Positions 28,227-37,717 of a stretch of 64,000 nt of DNA are shown piece by piece. Below the pieces are notes generated by a model that saw only the letters and a list, made by a program, of their open reading frames with translations, had not been told where the DNA came from and did not search any database. The position numbers and the translations under genes are program-made. Numbering within the stretch: position 1 is the stretch's first letter; the number at the start of each line of letters is the position of its first letter. Source of the DNA: Polaromonas sp. YR568 (GTDB lineage: Bacteria; Pseudomonadota; Gammaproteobacteria; Burkholderiales; Burkholderiaceae_C). The DNA is taken from NCBI RefSeq assembly GCF_900116715.1, contig NZ_FPBM01000003.1, positions 310,001 through 374,000 of the forward strand, written 5' to 3'.

Positions 28227-28862
28227 TCAGGCCTTTTTGTCTTCACCGATCAGCAAACGGGTGTCTGACAGGTACATATGGGGCGGCACTTCGAGGTTGT
28301 CCGGTGCGGGCTTGTTCTTGTAGACGCGGCCGGCCATGTCGAAGGTCGAGCCGTGGCAGGGGCAGAGGAAGCCGCCCGCCCAGTCGTCTGGCAGCGAAGG
28401 CTGCGCGCCGGGCTGGAACTTGTCGGAAGGCGAGCAGCCCAGGTGCGAGCAGATACCGACCACCACCAGCGTTTCGGGCTTGATGGAGCGGTTTTCGTTG
28501 CGGGCGTAAACAGGGGTCAGTTCGTCGGGCTTGCGCTCAGACTTCGGGTCGGCCAGCAGGGCATCGACCTTGGGCAGCTCGGCGAGCTGCGCGGGCGTGC
28601 GCTTGACGATCCAGACGGGCTTGCCGCGCCATTCGACGGTGATCTTTTCGCCGGGCTTGACGTCGGAAATATCGACTTCGACAGCGGCGCCGGCGGCCTT
28701 GGCTTTTTCGGAGGGCTGGAACGTGCTGACAAAGGGAACGGCGGTGGCTGCAACGCCTGCGCCGCCAACGACGCAGGTGGTGACGAGCCAGTTTCTTTTA
28801 TCTTTATCGACGGGGGCGCCGTGGGGCGTACCGTTCGCGCTTGCTTCGCTTGCTTGGGTCAT
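28227..28862 (-). CDS. petA: Rieske iron-sulfur protein of the bc1 complex
   Basis: A 211-residue subunit with a [2Fe-2S] cluster that moves electrons from ubiquinol to cytochrome c1. A short cytoplasmic N-terminus (1-24) precedes a membrane helix (WLVTTCVVGGAGVAATAVPF). The cluster motifs are C138-S-H140-LG-C143 and C167-P-C169-H170-GS. A KRNW sequence sits before the helix where Tat-dependent Rieske proteins carry RR or KR. It is the first gene of petABC, with a good promoter at 28914-28943. Confidence 0.97.
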   Translation of the reverse strand: MTQASEASANGTPHGAPVDKDKRNWLVTTCVVGGAGVAATAVPFVSTFQPSEKAKAAGAAVEVDISDVKPGEKITVEWRGKPVWIVKRTPAQLAELPKVDALLADPKSERKPDELTPVYARNENRSIKPETLVVVGICSHLGCSPSDKFQPGAQPSLPDDWAGGFLCPCHGSTFDMAGRVYKNKPAPDNLEVPPHMYLSDTRLLIGEDKKA

Positions 28863-28913
28863 GAGAGTCCTTCAAGAACTGGCTTGAAATAGGCTTAGTG
28901 GGGTCAACCCGCA

Positions 28914-28943
28914 ATTGTAGCGGAGCGCGATGTCGTTTTTCAA
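28914..28943 (-). promoter_or_regulatory. Probable sigma-70 promoter for petABC
   Basis: Read leftward, TTGAAA (28943-28938) and TACAAT (28919-28914) are separated by 18 bp, 51 bp upstream of the petA start. Both hexamers match consensus at five of six positions. Confidence 0.6.
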
Positions 28944-29156
28944 GGCAAAGGCCGGGGTTCGGGTGCATCCGGCCCGCCTCGCGGCAGCCGGAGCGCCTGT
29001 TTTTTAAGCACCACCTGATTTGCACATACTTTGTTTCAAGCAAAAGCTTGCGTGACGCTTTCACAAACAGACCGAGCGCTGATAATGTTTTTTCCTGGTG
29101 GCGCAACAACAACGCACCGGCACCAGCACAACACTTACCAACAAGAGGAGAAACAC

Positions 29157-29582
29157 ATGGCAATGATGCAGGAATTCAAGGAATTTGCCGTCAAGGGCAA
29201 CGTCATCGACCTAGCGGTCGGCGTGATCATCGGCGCGGCTTTCGGCAAGATTGTGGATTCGGTCGTCAGCGACCTGATTCTTCCGCTGGTCGGCGCGCTC
29301 TTCGGCAAGCTGGATTTTTCCAACCTGTTCATCGTGCTGGGCACGGTGCCGGCCGGCACGGCCACCACGCTGGATGCCCTGAAGAAAGCCGGTGTGCCGG
29401 TCTTTGCGTACGGCAATTTCATTACCGTCGCGGTCAACTTCGTCATCCTGGCCTTCATCATTTTCCTGATGGTCAAGCAGATCAACCGCCTCAAGCGCGA
29501 CCAGCCTGCGCCCGCACCCGCCGCGACACCTGAAGACATCGTGCTGCTGCGCGAAATCCGCGACAGCCTCAAAAAGGGCTAA
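29157..29582 (+). CDS. mscL: Large-conductance mechanosensitive channel MscL
   Basis: A 141-residue channel protein that opens under membrane tension to release solutes during osmotic downshock. The N-terminal amphipathic helix and first membrane helix [20 protein letters not shown] with [19 protein letters not shown] are diagnostic. The second membrane helix is [18 protein letters not shown]. The start ATG 29157 has GAGGAG 7 bp upstream. A GATAAT at 29081-29086 may be its -10. It converges with pdxA, 9 bp apart. Confidence 0.97.
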   Translation: MAMMQEFKEFAVKGNVIDLAVGVIIGAAFGKIVDSVVSDLILPLVGALFGKLDFSNLFIVLGTVPAGTATTLDALKKAGVPVFAYGNFITVAVNFVILAFIIFLMVKQINRLKRDQPAPAPAATPEDIVLLREIRDSLKKG

Positions 29583-29591
29583 TCTGAATTT

Positions 29592-30629
29592 TCAGGCGGC
29601 GGCCAGCTGACGCGCCGCGCGCACTGCCGCCAGCAGGCTGGACGCATCCGCTACGCCGCGCCCCGCAATGTCAAACGCCGTGCCGTGGTCCGGGCTGGTG
29701 CGCACCAGCGGCAGCCCCAGCGTGACGTTCACGCCCTGCTCCACCCCCAGGTATTTGACGGGAATCAGCCCCTGGTCGTGGTACATCGCCACCACCACAT
29801 CAAACTCGCCGGGCCTGCCGGCCGCCTGGCGCGCCCGCATGAACACCGTGTCAGGCGCGAAGGGGCCACTCACATCCAGGCCCTCGGCGCGCGCCGCCGC
29901 GATGGCCGGCGCAATGATGGCCTGCTCTTCGCTGCCGAACAGCCCGCCCTCTCCGGCATGCGGGTTGAGCCCCGCCACCCCGATGCGGAGCGCACGCCCC
30001 AAGCCAGCGCCGACGGCCTTGTGCGTGATGCGCAAGGTCTGCAGCACGTTGTCAAAGGTGACCGCATCAATAGCTTGCCTGAGCGACATGTGAATGCTCA
30101 CCAACACCGTCCTGAGCTCGTCATTGGCCAGCATCATGCGCACCGGCACATCGCTCACGGGTTTGCCCAGAAAGGCGGCGGCTTCGGCCTGCAGCATTTC
30201 GGTGTGGCCCGGAAATACCGCCGCCCAGCCCCCGGCGGCGGCCAGCGCTTCTTTGTGAATAGGCGCGGTGACCAGCGCAGCCGCCTCGCCAGCCAGCACG
30301 TTGCGGGCCGCCCAGACAATGCAGTCGGCTGCGGCCTGGCCGGCCAAACCACTCACCAGCCCATAAGGGACGGGCGTAACCAGCTCACATTTCTGTAGCA
30401 CGGCAACACAGCGCGGCGGCACACCCGCCAGGTCGTCAAGGCTGCCCAGTTGCGCCACAGGCAAGGCCAGCGGGGACGCCACCAGCGCCGTAGCGCGCCG
30501 CAGCGTGGCCACATCACCCACCACGGCGCAACCGGCCATCTCGGCGGGCGCATCGCGAAAGGCTTTGGCGATGATTTCAGGGCCGATGCCGGCTGCATCG
30601 CCCATGGTGATGAGCAGGGGTTTATTCAT
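29592..30629 (-). CDS. pdxA: 4-hydroxythreonine-4-phosphate dehydrogenase
   Basis: A 345-residue NAD-dependent oxidoreductase of the pyridoxal phosphate pathway. Family motifs are the N-terminal ITMGDAAGIGPEIIAKAF (usually GDPAGIGPE; proline replaced by alanine here), APIHKEAL, FPGHTEML and the metal-site segment MYHDQGLIPVKYLG. The open frame extends well upstream, but ATG 30629 begins the conserved N-terminus. The Pro-to-Ala change at the second GD position is mild and does not suggest loss of function. Neighbour context gives no extra information. Confidence 0.93.
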   Translation of the reverse strand: MNKPLLITMGDAAGIGPEIIAKAFRDAPAEMAGCAVVGDVATLRRATALVASPLALPVAQLGSLDDLAGVPPRCVAVLQKCELVTPVPYGLVSGLAGQAAADCIVWAARNVLAGEAAALVTAPIHKEALAAAGGWAAVFPGHTEMLQAEAAAFLGKPVSDVPVRMMLANDELRTVLVSIHMSLRQAIDAVTFDNVLQTLRITHKAVGAGLGRALRIGVAGLNPHAGEGGLFGSEEQAIIAPAIAAARAEGLDVSGPFAPDTVFMRARQAAGRPGEFDVVVAMYHDQGLIPVKYLGVEQGVNVTLGLPLVRTSPDHGTAFDIAGRGVADASSLLAAVRAARQLAAA

Positions 30630-30825
30630 GAAAGCGCGCAATTTGCCCGATGCAATTCGCGGCCAGACAGCCCATAATCGCGAAAAAACGGACGGCCTGC
30701 CGGCCATCAGATGCCGCAGGCGGTGAAACGGACACAGGGAGTTCGAGCAGATGCATTCTTGGGCTATTTTGGCGCAAACCCTGCCGCAGTGGCCGGCCGG
30801 CCGCCGCACAGGCCCCTGAAGCGCC

Positions 30826-32181
30826 ATGGACGCCGTGGCCCGCCCCCTGCTCTCCAGCGCCGAAATGATGCTGTGGAGCGCCGCAGCCGGCGCGATCGGC
30901 CTGGTCGTCTTGCTGGCTTTGGCCGACACCCTCTACAGCCGCACCCGCGCCGCGTCACAGACATTGGCCTACCTGGCGCTGTGCTGGCTGGTCGTGATGC
31001 TGCTGAGCGGGCTGCCCGCCGCCATCTGGCCGGGACTGAAGGCGCCGCTGGGCGTTGCGCAAATCCTTTGCGGCCCCCTGTGCGCCGCCATGGGCAGCTT
31101 CGGCGCCAGCCAATGGTTGTCAGCCCACCAGCGCGACCGCCTGATGAAGACGAGCCTGCTCACCATCACCTTGCTATGCCTCGCAGGCGGGCCGCTGTGC
31201 CTGCTGCTGGCGCCGGCATGGCGCCTGCCGGCCTCGGGCGCTTTGGCCATCGCCAACCTGTCGGTGGTGCTCTGGCTGTCGGTGCGCGCCACGCAGCTGG
31301 GCGACAAGCTGGCCTGGGGCCTGGCGGCCGGTTGCCTCTTCACCCTGCCCGCCCAGATCGGCCTTTACAGCCTGGCGCTCAATGCCAGCCGCCCCTCGGT
31401 GGCCCTGCAGGCCGGCGTGGTGATGACGGCCTTGCTCAGCCTGGTCATCACGGCGGCCATGCTCTGGCTGCGCAACCGGCAAACCCGTCAGCTTTCGCAG
31501 GGCGACGTCTCGCGGCGCGACCCGATCACCCAGCTCTACAGCGGCGTGATGATGGTGCAAAAAATCATCCGGGCGCAGCGCCGGCGCCAGCGCACCCGGC
31601 GCGACGGCGCCCTGATGGCGGTGATGCTGTTCGAGCCCGAACGCCTCTTGCCGCAGATCGGCCAGGCGGGCCTGAACGACCTCTACTACCAATTGGCGCG
31701 GCGCATGCAGCGCCACACGGGCGCCGTCAACCCGGCCGGGCGTTACTACGACCGCTGCTTTGTGGTGCTGCTGGAGACCATGCATTCGCCGCGCTGGATA
31801 CGCACGCTGGGCCTGCGTGTGGCGTCCAGCCTGCGCCGGCCCATGGAGGTGCCCTCTTTAAGCGGCGCCCGCATCCGGATCACGCCCGACATCGCCGTCG
31901 GCATTGTTCACCTGTCGGCGGCCGACAAGGATGTGGACCAGTTGCTGCACGAAGCCCAGTCGGTGGCCGAGGCTGCGCGCAATATGCGTTCCCGCGCGGC
32001 GCTGCTTGATCCGGAAACCCATGCCGCCGTGCCGGTGGAGCATGCCGAGCTGGGCTCCAGCTGGCGCGCGCTGCGAAATGCGGCGAAGGCCGCGAAGCCA
32101 GGTTCGTCTTCAGGATCGTCCCGCAGCAAGGCAAGCGCCAAGCTGCCTCGGGCCGGGCGGCACCGCCACAAACCGGCTTAA
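30826..32181 (+). CDS. Membrane protein with degenerate GGDEF domain
   Basis: A 451-residue protein. The N-terminal half (about residues 10-215) has six or seven hydrophobic helices. A GGDEF-like domain (about 225-395) begins with SRRDPITQLYSGVMM, which matches the usual D-x-LT-x-L-x-NR entry. The catalytic loop that should read GGDEF is GRYYDRCFVVLLE, so the metal- and GTP-binding residues are lost and diguanylate cyclase activity is unlikely. The C-terminal 50 residues are basic and serine-rich. It may act as a c-di-GMP or GTP sensor, or scaffold; that is inference. It converges with the Nif3-like gene, 22 bp apart. Confidence 0.7.
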   Translation: MDAVARPLLSSAEMMLWSAAAGAIGLVVLLALADTLYSRTRAASQTLAYLALCWLVVMLLSGLPAAIWPGLKAPLGVAQILCGPLCAAMGSFGASQWLSAHQRDRLMKTSLLTITLLCLAGGPLCLLLAPAWRLPASGALAIANLSVVLWLSVRATQLGDKLAWGLAAGCLFTLPAQIGLYSLALNASRPSVALQAGVVMTALLSLVITAAMLWLRNRQTRQLSQGDVSRRDPITQLYSGVMMVQKIIRAQRRRQRTRRDGALMAVMLFEPERLLPQIGQAGLNDLYYQLARRMQRHTGAVNPAGRYYDRCFVVLLETMHSPRWIRTLGLRVASSLRRPMEVPSLSGARIRITPDIAVGIVHLSAADKDVDQLLHEAQSVAEAARNMRSRAALLDPETHAAVPVEHAELGSSWRALRNAAKAAKPGSSSGSSRSKASAKLPRAGRHRHKPA

Positions 32182-32203
32182 GCAACCGCCCCGTACCGCC
32201 GCG

Positions 32204-32965
32204 TCAGGCCGGGTTGTCGATGTCGATAAATTCGTGGGCCAGGCCCAGTTGCCCCGCGACGTGCGCCGCCACGGCCGGCGCGCCGTAGCGCTCTGACGCG
32301 TGATGCCCGCAGGCGATGAAGGCCACGCCCATCTCGCGGGCGTAGTGCGCCTGGGGCTCCGAGATTTCGCCGGTGATGAAGGCGTCGGCGCCCGCCGCGA
32401 TCGCGGCCTCAAAGTAGCCTTGCGCGCCGCCGGTGCACCATGCTATGTTTTTGATAGCTGCCTGCGCCGGTCCTGCCTGGGTGACTGGCCGGTCAAGCAC
32501 TTTTCCGACATGCGCAGCCAGCGCCGCGGCATCGGCAAACTGGCCGCCATCGGCGAGCGCGCCGACAAAACCCAGGTCCTGCTCGCCAAAACGGCCGCTC
32601 ACTGCCAGGCCCAGTTGCACACCCAGTTGCGCGTTGTTGCCGAGCTCGGGGTGCGCGTCCAGCGGCAGGTGGTAGGCATAGAGGTTGATGTCATGCGCCA
32701 GCAGCAGGGCGAGACGCTGCTTCATCCAGCCGGTGACGCGGCCGTCCTGCCCGCGCCAGAAGAGGCCGTGGTGCACAAAGATCGCGTCAGCTCGCGCCGC
32801 GATGGCCGCCTCGATCAGCGCCCGGCTGGCGGTGACGCCCGAGACAATCTTGCCGACCTCGGCCTTGCCCTCGACCTGCAGGCCGTTGGGGCCGTAGTCC
32901 TTGAAACGCGCGGGCTGCAAAAGCGTGTCAAAGGCCTGCAGCAAGTCCTGTCGTGTGGTGCTCAT
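32204..32965 (-). CDS. Nif3-like dinuclear metal centre protein (YbgI family)
   Basis: A 253-residue protein of the Nif3/YbgI family, which forms hexameric rings with a two-metal site in each subunit. Seen are the N-terminal FKDYGPNGLQVEG, the metal ligands in FVHHGLFW and AYHLPLDAHP, AWCTGGAQGYFE and GHHASERYG near the C-terminus. Some relatives act as GTP cyclohydrolase I type 2, but the role of most is unsettled. Bases 32442-32488 inside the frame match the dispersed repeat of this genome; the segment encodes about residues 160-175, just before AWCTGG. Confidence 0.88.
   Translation of the reverse strand: MSTTRQDLLQAFDTLLQPARFKDYGPNGLQVEGKAEVGKIVSGVTASRALIEAAIAARADAIFVHHGLFWRGQDGRVTGWMKQRLALLLAHDINLYAYHLPLDAHPELGNNAQLGVQLGLAVSGRFGEQDLGFVGALADGGQFADAAALAAHVGKVLDRPVTQAGPAQAAIKNIAWCTGGAQGYFEAAIAAGADAFITGEISEPQAHYAREMGVAFIACGHHASERYGAPAVAAHVAGQLGLAHEFIDIDNPA
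32442..32488 (+). repeat. Dispersed small repeat, copy inside the Nif3-like gene
   Basis: Aligned without gaps to 35043-35089, about 32 of 47 bases agree by hand count, with the core GCTAT-N7-ATAGCT and GCGCC-GTC. It lies on the strand opposite to the gene but keeps the reading frame open. Confidence 0.5.
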
Positions 32966-32986
32966 GCCGCGATTGTCTCAGGGCGC

Positions 32987-33592
32987 TCAGCTTTTCTCGA
33001 GCCCCAGCAAGGCGTCCTTGAGCATGAAGTCGGCGGGCACGGAACCCAGCCAGATGCCCAGCACCATGCGGAAAAACTCCGCATCGCCGACCGGCGCGCC
33101 TTGCGGCTGCTCGGCGATGAAAAAGCTGGTGCCTTTGCCCGGCACAAACTCCATGGCAAACGAATCGCCGGGCATCAGCTTGCTGCGGCCCGAAAAGATG
33201 TCGATCAGGCGGTTGCTGGACACCGAATGGCGGCTGACGGCATCGCGGCTGGAGTTGTCGGCCATGCCGCGCAGAAAGAGCCTGCCCAGGTCGGTGCCGG
33301 AGACCTCGCGCAGCGCCACAAAAGCCAGGCGGATGGGCGTGCCCAGCTTCATCGCCTCATCGGCCGATGTGACCTTGCGGCTCGTGTACATGGCCATGTC
33401 GTAGACCTTAAAAATGGCCTTGAAACGGGTGCCGGCGCCGTTGAGCTGCAGCGTGGTGCCTTGCGCTACAAGGCTGGCCGGGAATTTTGTTGTCGTTGGC
33501 GCCGCCAGAACGGGCATCGCCAGCCCCGCAGAGCCGGCCGCCATGGCGGCCGCGCCGCGCGCGAGCCAGGCCCGCCGTGAATACTGATGCAT
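32987..33592 (-). CDS. Exported chalcone-isomerase-like protein
   Basis: A 201-residue protein of the bacterial chalcone isomerase-like group. Seen are a conserved FKAIFKVYDMAMYTSRK beta strand segment, LAFVALREVSGTDLGR and the FIPGKGT-like FVPGKGTSFFI. The N-terminus has SRRAWLARGAAAMAAG, which fits a twin-arginine signal (S-R-R-x-W-L), with cleavage near VLA-AP. The start is ATG 33592, with GAGGAG 10 bp upstream, rather than an earlier in-frame start at 33622. Bacterial members bind hydrophobic ligands in some cases; the ligand here is unknown. It lies 21 bp upstream of the Nif3-like gene. Confidence 0.75.
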   Translation of the reverse strand: MHQYSRRAWLARGAAAMAAGSAGLAMPVLAAPTTTKFPASLVAQGTTLQLNGAGTRFKAIFKVYDMAMYTSRKVTSADEAMKLGTPIRLAFVALREVSGTDLGRLFLRGMADNSSRDAVSRHSVSSNRLIDIFSGRSKLMPGDSFAMEFVPGKGTSFFIAEQPQGAPVGDAEFFRMVLGIWLGSVPADFMLKDALLGLEKS

Positions 33593-33690
33593 CAATGTCT
33601 CCTCGTTATGGTTGTTGACCACGGGGCGGCTGCTCCTGCCGGCCCGCGCGCAGCTTTTTAGCTGCCCAAAACATGGTACCGGAGCAAACC

Positions 33691-33778
33691 GGCGCGCTTC
33701 CTTACAGCCGCCGGGGGCCCGAAGCGATAAACTTCATCACCCGGCGGCGCGCATCTTTACAGCCCGCGCCCCCCCGGG
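33691..33778. repeat. Imperfect direct repeat upstream of the S1C protease gene
   Basis: GGCGCGCTTCCTTACAGCC at 33691-33709 recurs as GGCGCGCATCTTTACAGCC at 33745-33763, 54 bp apart, each followed by a C/G-rich run. It lies in the 237-bp divergent gap between the chalcone-isomerase-like gene and the protease gene. No function is assigned. Confidence 0.5.
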
Positions 33779-33829
33779 ATTCACCCTGTTTTTTCGCATC
33801 CCGCGCGGCACAACGCCACCCACCGCTTC

Positions 33830-34990
<1,161 letters not shown>

Positions 34991-35042
34991 GCGGTTTTTG
35001 GCCGGGTCAAGCCTGATCTGGCCAGGCCTTGCTGCGGAACTT

Positions 35043-35095
35043 GCTATTTATTTGGTAGCTTCTTGCGCCCGTCTTTATTGGGCTGCAGCCCGATT
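35043..35095 (+). repeat. Dispersed small repeat, best-preserved intergenic copy
   Basis: The core GCTAT-N7-GTAGCT is followed by GGGCTGCAGCCC (35080-35091), a perfect 12-bp palindrome. It lies between the convergent protease and tatC genes and may help to end transcription of both. Copies at 12161, 32442 and 46149 (reverse strand) align to it over 47 bases. Confidence 0.6.
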
Positions 35096-35147
35096 TCCCT
35101 CAGAAAACGAGGCACGGGCGCCCTGATGGCGCCGCAGTTCAGATCAC

Positions 35148-35948
35148 TCAGGGCTGGGCAGCTTCGGCCTCAGCGCCGTCTTCAGGCTTTTTGGTGTTCT
35201 TGACGAACACCTGCGCGGCAATGATGCCGACCTCATACAGGCCGCCGACCACGCCCAGCAGCATGATCATCGAGCCAGCGTCCGGCGGCGTCACCAACGC
35301 GGTGCCGACGGCTGCCGCCACCCAGAAGTAGCCGCGGTATTCGCGCAGCTGGGCCACGGTAATCACACCCATGCGCACCAGCAAAATCACCGCGATCGGC
35401 ACCTCAAAGGCCAGCCCGAAGGCCAGGAACATGCCGAGCACGAAGTTGAGGTACTCCTCGATGTCAGGCGCGGCAGTGATCGACTTGGGCGCAAAGCTCT
35501 GGATGAAATGAAACACCTGGCCGAACACCACGAAATAACAGAAAGCCACGCCGACAAAAAACAGCAAGGTGCTGGAGACCACCAGCGGCATCACCAGTTT
35601 TTTCTCGTGCGAATAAAGGCCGGGCGCCACAAAAGCCCACACCTGGTAAAGCACGACCGGCAACGCAATCATGAAGGCGGCCATGAACAAAATCTTGATC
35701 GGCACCACAAAGGGCGAAATCACGTTGGTGGCAATCAGCGTGGCGCCCTTGGGCAGCGCGGCGACCAGCGGCGCGGCCAGGATGTCATAGAGAGCGCCCG
35801 GGCCGGGGAAGATCGCGAGCACGGCGGCGGCGATGCCGATGGCGATCACCGCCTTGATCATCCGGTCGCGCAGCTCCATCAGGTGCTGCACAAAGGGCTG
35901 CTCGGTGCCCGCGAGTTCGTCGGGCTTGTCGGTGTTGGGGTCGCTCAT
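35148..35948 (-). CDS. tatC: Sec-independent translocase subunit TatC
   Basis: A 266-residue polytopic membrane protein with six predicted helices, the receptor for twin-arginine signal peptides together with TatB. The N-terminal cytoplasmic EQPFVQHLMELRDRMIKAV matches the conserved TatC start, with the signal-binding glutamate near HLMELR. FAFGLAFEVPIAVILLV in the fifth helix is also typical. The C-terminal 20 residues are acidic. It follows tatB by 67 bp. Confidence 0.97.
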   Translation of the reverse strand: MSDPNTDKPDELAGTEQPFVQHLMELRDRMIKAVIAIGIAAAVLAIFPGPGALYDILAAPLVAALPKGATLIATNVISPFVVPIKILFMAAFMIALPVVLYQVWAFVAPGLYSHEKKLVMPLVVSSTLLFFVGVAFCYFVVFGQVFHFIQSFAPKSITAAPDIEEYLNFVLGMFLAFGLAFEVPIAVILLVRMGVITVAQLREYRGYFWVAAAVGTALVTPPDAGSMIMLLGVVGGLYEVGIIAAQVFVKNTKKPEDGAEAEAAQP

Positions 35949-36015
35949 GGGGAGGGTGTGCGCTGGATGGGTTGCGCCGGTATGCGCGCCTGGCAGGAAA
36001 GATCAGTGGGGCGGC

Positions 36016-36483
36016 TCAAAGCGGGCGGCCCGGCTGCGGGCGGAACCGCGCCACACGGGCCGCGCCGGACTGCGCCCGGGTGCGCACGCCCGAACGGGCC
36101 TTGTACCACTGGGGCGTCGCGCCCTGCTTGAGGCGCCACTTCTTTTTCGGGTGCTTGTATTCGGGGAAGATTTCCATGCCGGGCAAAGCGCCAGAAGGCG
36201 AATCGCCGGTGGCTTCGGCCCATGATTTTTCAAAATCACTGGCGTTGGTCTGGATGGAGTTCTCCACGTCGCGGGCCGCGCCCTCGACGGTGTCCTTCAT
36301 CTTCTTGAGCTCGTCCAGCTCCATGGAGCGGTTAACTTCGTTCTTGACGTCGGCCACGTAACGCTGGGCCTTGCCCAGCAAGGTGCCTACGGTGCGCGCC
36401 ACGCGCGGCAGCTTCTCCGGGCCGATGACGATCAGCGCGACCGCGCCTATCAGCGCTATTTTGGAGATGCCGAGATCAATCAC
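36016..36483 (-). CDS. tatB: Sec-independent translocase subunit TatB
   Basis: A 155-residue protein with the N-terminal [33 protein letters not shown] of TatB: one membrane helix, the hinge glycine-proline and an amphipathic helix. A charged helical region to about residue 80 and a variable basic tail follow. TatB and TatC form the signal-peptide receptor. It follows tatA by 17 bp. Confidence 0.95.
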   Translation of the reverse strand: MIDLGISKIALIGAVALIVIGPEKLPRVARTVGTLLGKAQRYVADVKNEVNRSMELDELKKMKDTVEGAARDVENSIQTNASDFEKSWAEATGDSPSGALPGMEIFPEYKHPKKKWRLKQGATPQWYKARSGVRTRAQSGAARVARFRPQPGRPL

Positions 36484-36500
36484 GAGGTGTCAGGCCGGGA

Positions 36501-36740
36501 TCAGGACTTTTGACGCGCTTCGACGTCGATGGTGGTTTTGTCGGCGGCCTGGGCGTTGGTGACGCTGGCAGGCGGCACTGGCACGTCGGCGGGGGCCTGG
36601 CCACCGTCTTTCATGCCGTCTTTAAAGCCCTTGACGGCACTGCCGAGGTCGCTGCCCATGTTCTTGAGCTTTTTGGTGCCGAAAACCATCACCACGATCA
36701 ACAGCACGATCAGCCAGTGCCAAATGGAAAATGAACCCAT
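36501..36740 (-). CDS. tatA: Sec-independent translocase subunit TatA
   Basis: A 79-residue protein with the TatA membrane helix ([20 protein letters not shown]), the [20 protein letters not shown] amphipathic helix and a variable tail. TatA oligomers form the translocation pore. AGGAG lies 7 bp upstream of ATG 36740. It heads tatABC. The 188-bp gap to the HIT gene upstream holds no promoter that I can define. Confidence 0.96.
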   Translation of the reverse strand: MGSFSIWHWLIVLLIVVMVFGTKKLKNMGSDLGSAVKGFKDGMKDGGQAPADVPVPPASVTNAQAADKTTIDVEARQKS

Positions 36741-36928
36741 GATTTGCTCCTAATCTGGAAATTGCGGGGTATCAGTGCAGATAAATGCCAAAACTTGCGG
36801 AATTGCCGGTTTGCACGCAATGCGTTGATTCTAAAGGCCCGGCCTGTCAGGACCCTGAGTACACACATTGCCCTACCGGGTTAGTGTGCCTGCGGGCGCC
36901 GGGGGTTCCGTTGGGCTTTGTAACGCTC

Positions 36929-37288
36929 TTAGCCTTTCAGCCAGGGGCGGGGCCCGCCGATCACGTGGAAATGCAAATGGTGCACCTCTTGCCCGCCTTC
37001 CGCGCCGGTATTGGTCACGATGCGGTAGCCGCCTTCCGGGTACGGATTGCAGCCCTGCTCCATCGCCAGTTTGGGGGCCAGCGCCATCAGGCGGCCCAGC
37101 ATGGCGGTGTGTTCAGGCCCCACCTGCGCCATCGACGGGATGTGCTCCCTGGGGATGATCAGGAAATGGACAGGCGCCCAGGGGTTGATGTCGTGGAAGG
37201 CGAAGAACTCATCGTCCTCATACACCTTGCGGCTGGGAATGGCGCCGGCGGCGATCTTGCAGAAAATGCAGTTGTCTGGGTGGCTCAT
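36929..37288 (-). CDS. HIT family hydrolase (HinT type)
   Basis: A 119-residue histidine-triad protein. The active site H104-L-H106-F-H108 (HHLHFHVIGG) is intact, and the N-terminal CIFCKIAAGAIPSRKVYEDD is typical of HinT-like purine nucleoside phosphoramidases. Residues Cys7 and Cys10 with the triad histidine may bind zinc as in related proteins. It lies between the DUF4870 gene and tatA, a common his-hit-tat order in Burkholderiales. Confidence 0.93.
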   Translation of the reverse strand: MSHPDNCIFCKIAAGAIPSRKVYEDDEFFAFHDINPWAPVHFLIIPREHIPSMAQVGPEHTAMLGRLMALAPKLAMEQGCNPYPEGGYRIVTNTGAEGGQEVHHLHFHVIGGPRPWLKG

Positions 37289-37312
37289 GCGTGATCCAGT
37301 CTGAAAGAGGTA

Positions 37313-37663
37313 TTAAGTCGGGCGATGGCTGTTAAAACGCATCCAGCCGCGCACGCAGCGGTACAGGTACCACAGCCACACAATGCCGTAAGCCACAAAG
37401 CCCGGCAGCACAAACAGCAGCCACAGCGGCGACAGCAGCACCAGCCAGCCCAGCGTCCACCAGAAGGTGCGGATCATGTAGTTGTGGTGGTCGATGTAAA
37501 GCGCGTCGGACTCGTCAGCGCGGCGGATGTAGTTGATGATCACGGCGATCACCGCGAACACACCGCCGCTGAACCAGGCCAGCGTATGCAGTGCGTAGAG
37601 CACATGCATGACGGTGCGGTCGTTGGGGCTTTTGCCTTCGAATTCGGCCAGGTCGGTTTCCAT
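37313..37663 (-). CDS. DUF4870-like membrane protein
   Basis: A 116-residue protein with three membrane helices (ALHTLAWFSGGVFAVIAVII, FWWTLGWLVLLSPLWLLFVLPG and AYGIVWLWYLYRCVRG in overlapping stretches) and the YIDHHNYMIRTFWWTL motif between them. This fits the DUF4870 group. The N-terminus is acidic and cytoplasmic. It follows hisE by 54 bp and precedes the HIT gene by 24 bp. Function is unknown. Confidence 0.75.
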   Translation of the reverse strand: METDLAEFEGKSPNDRTVMHVLYALHTLAWFSGGVFAVIAVIINYIRRADESDALYIDHHNYMIRTFWWTLGWLVLLSPLWLLFVLPGFVAYGIVWLWYLYRCVRGWMRFNSHRPT

Positions 37664-37717
37664 CAGGTCAGCTTCCTCAGGTCAAGTCAAATGAATGGGC
37701 GGGGTCAGGCTTACGGC

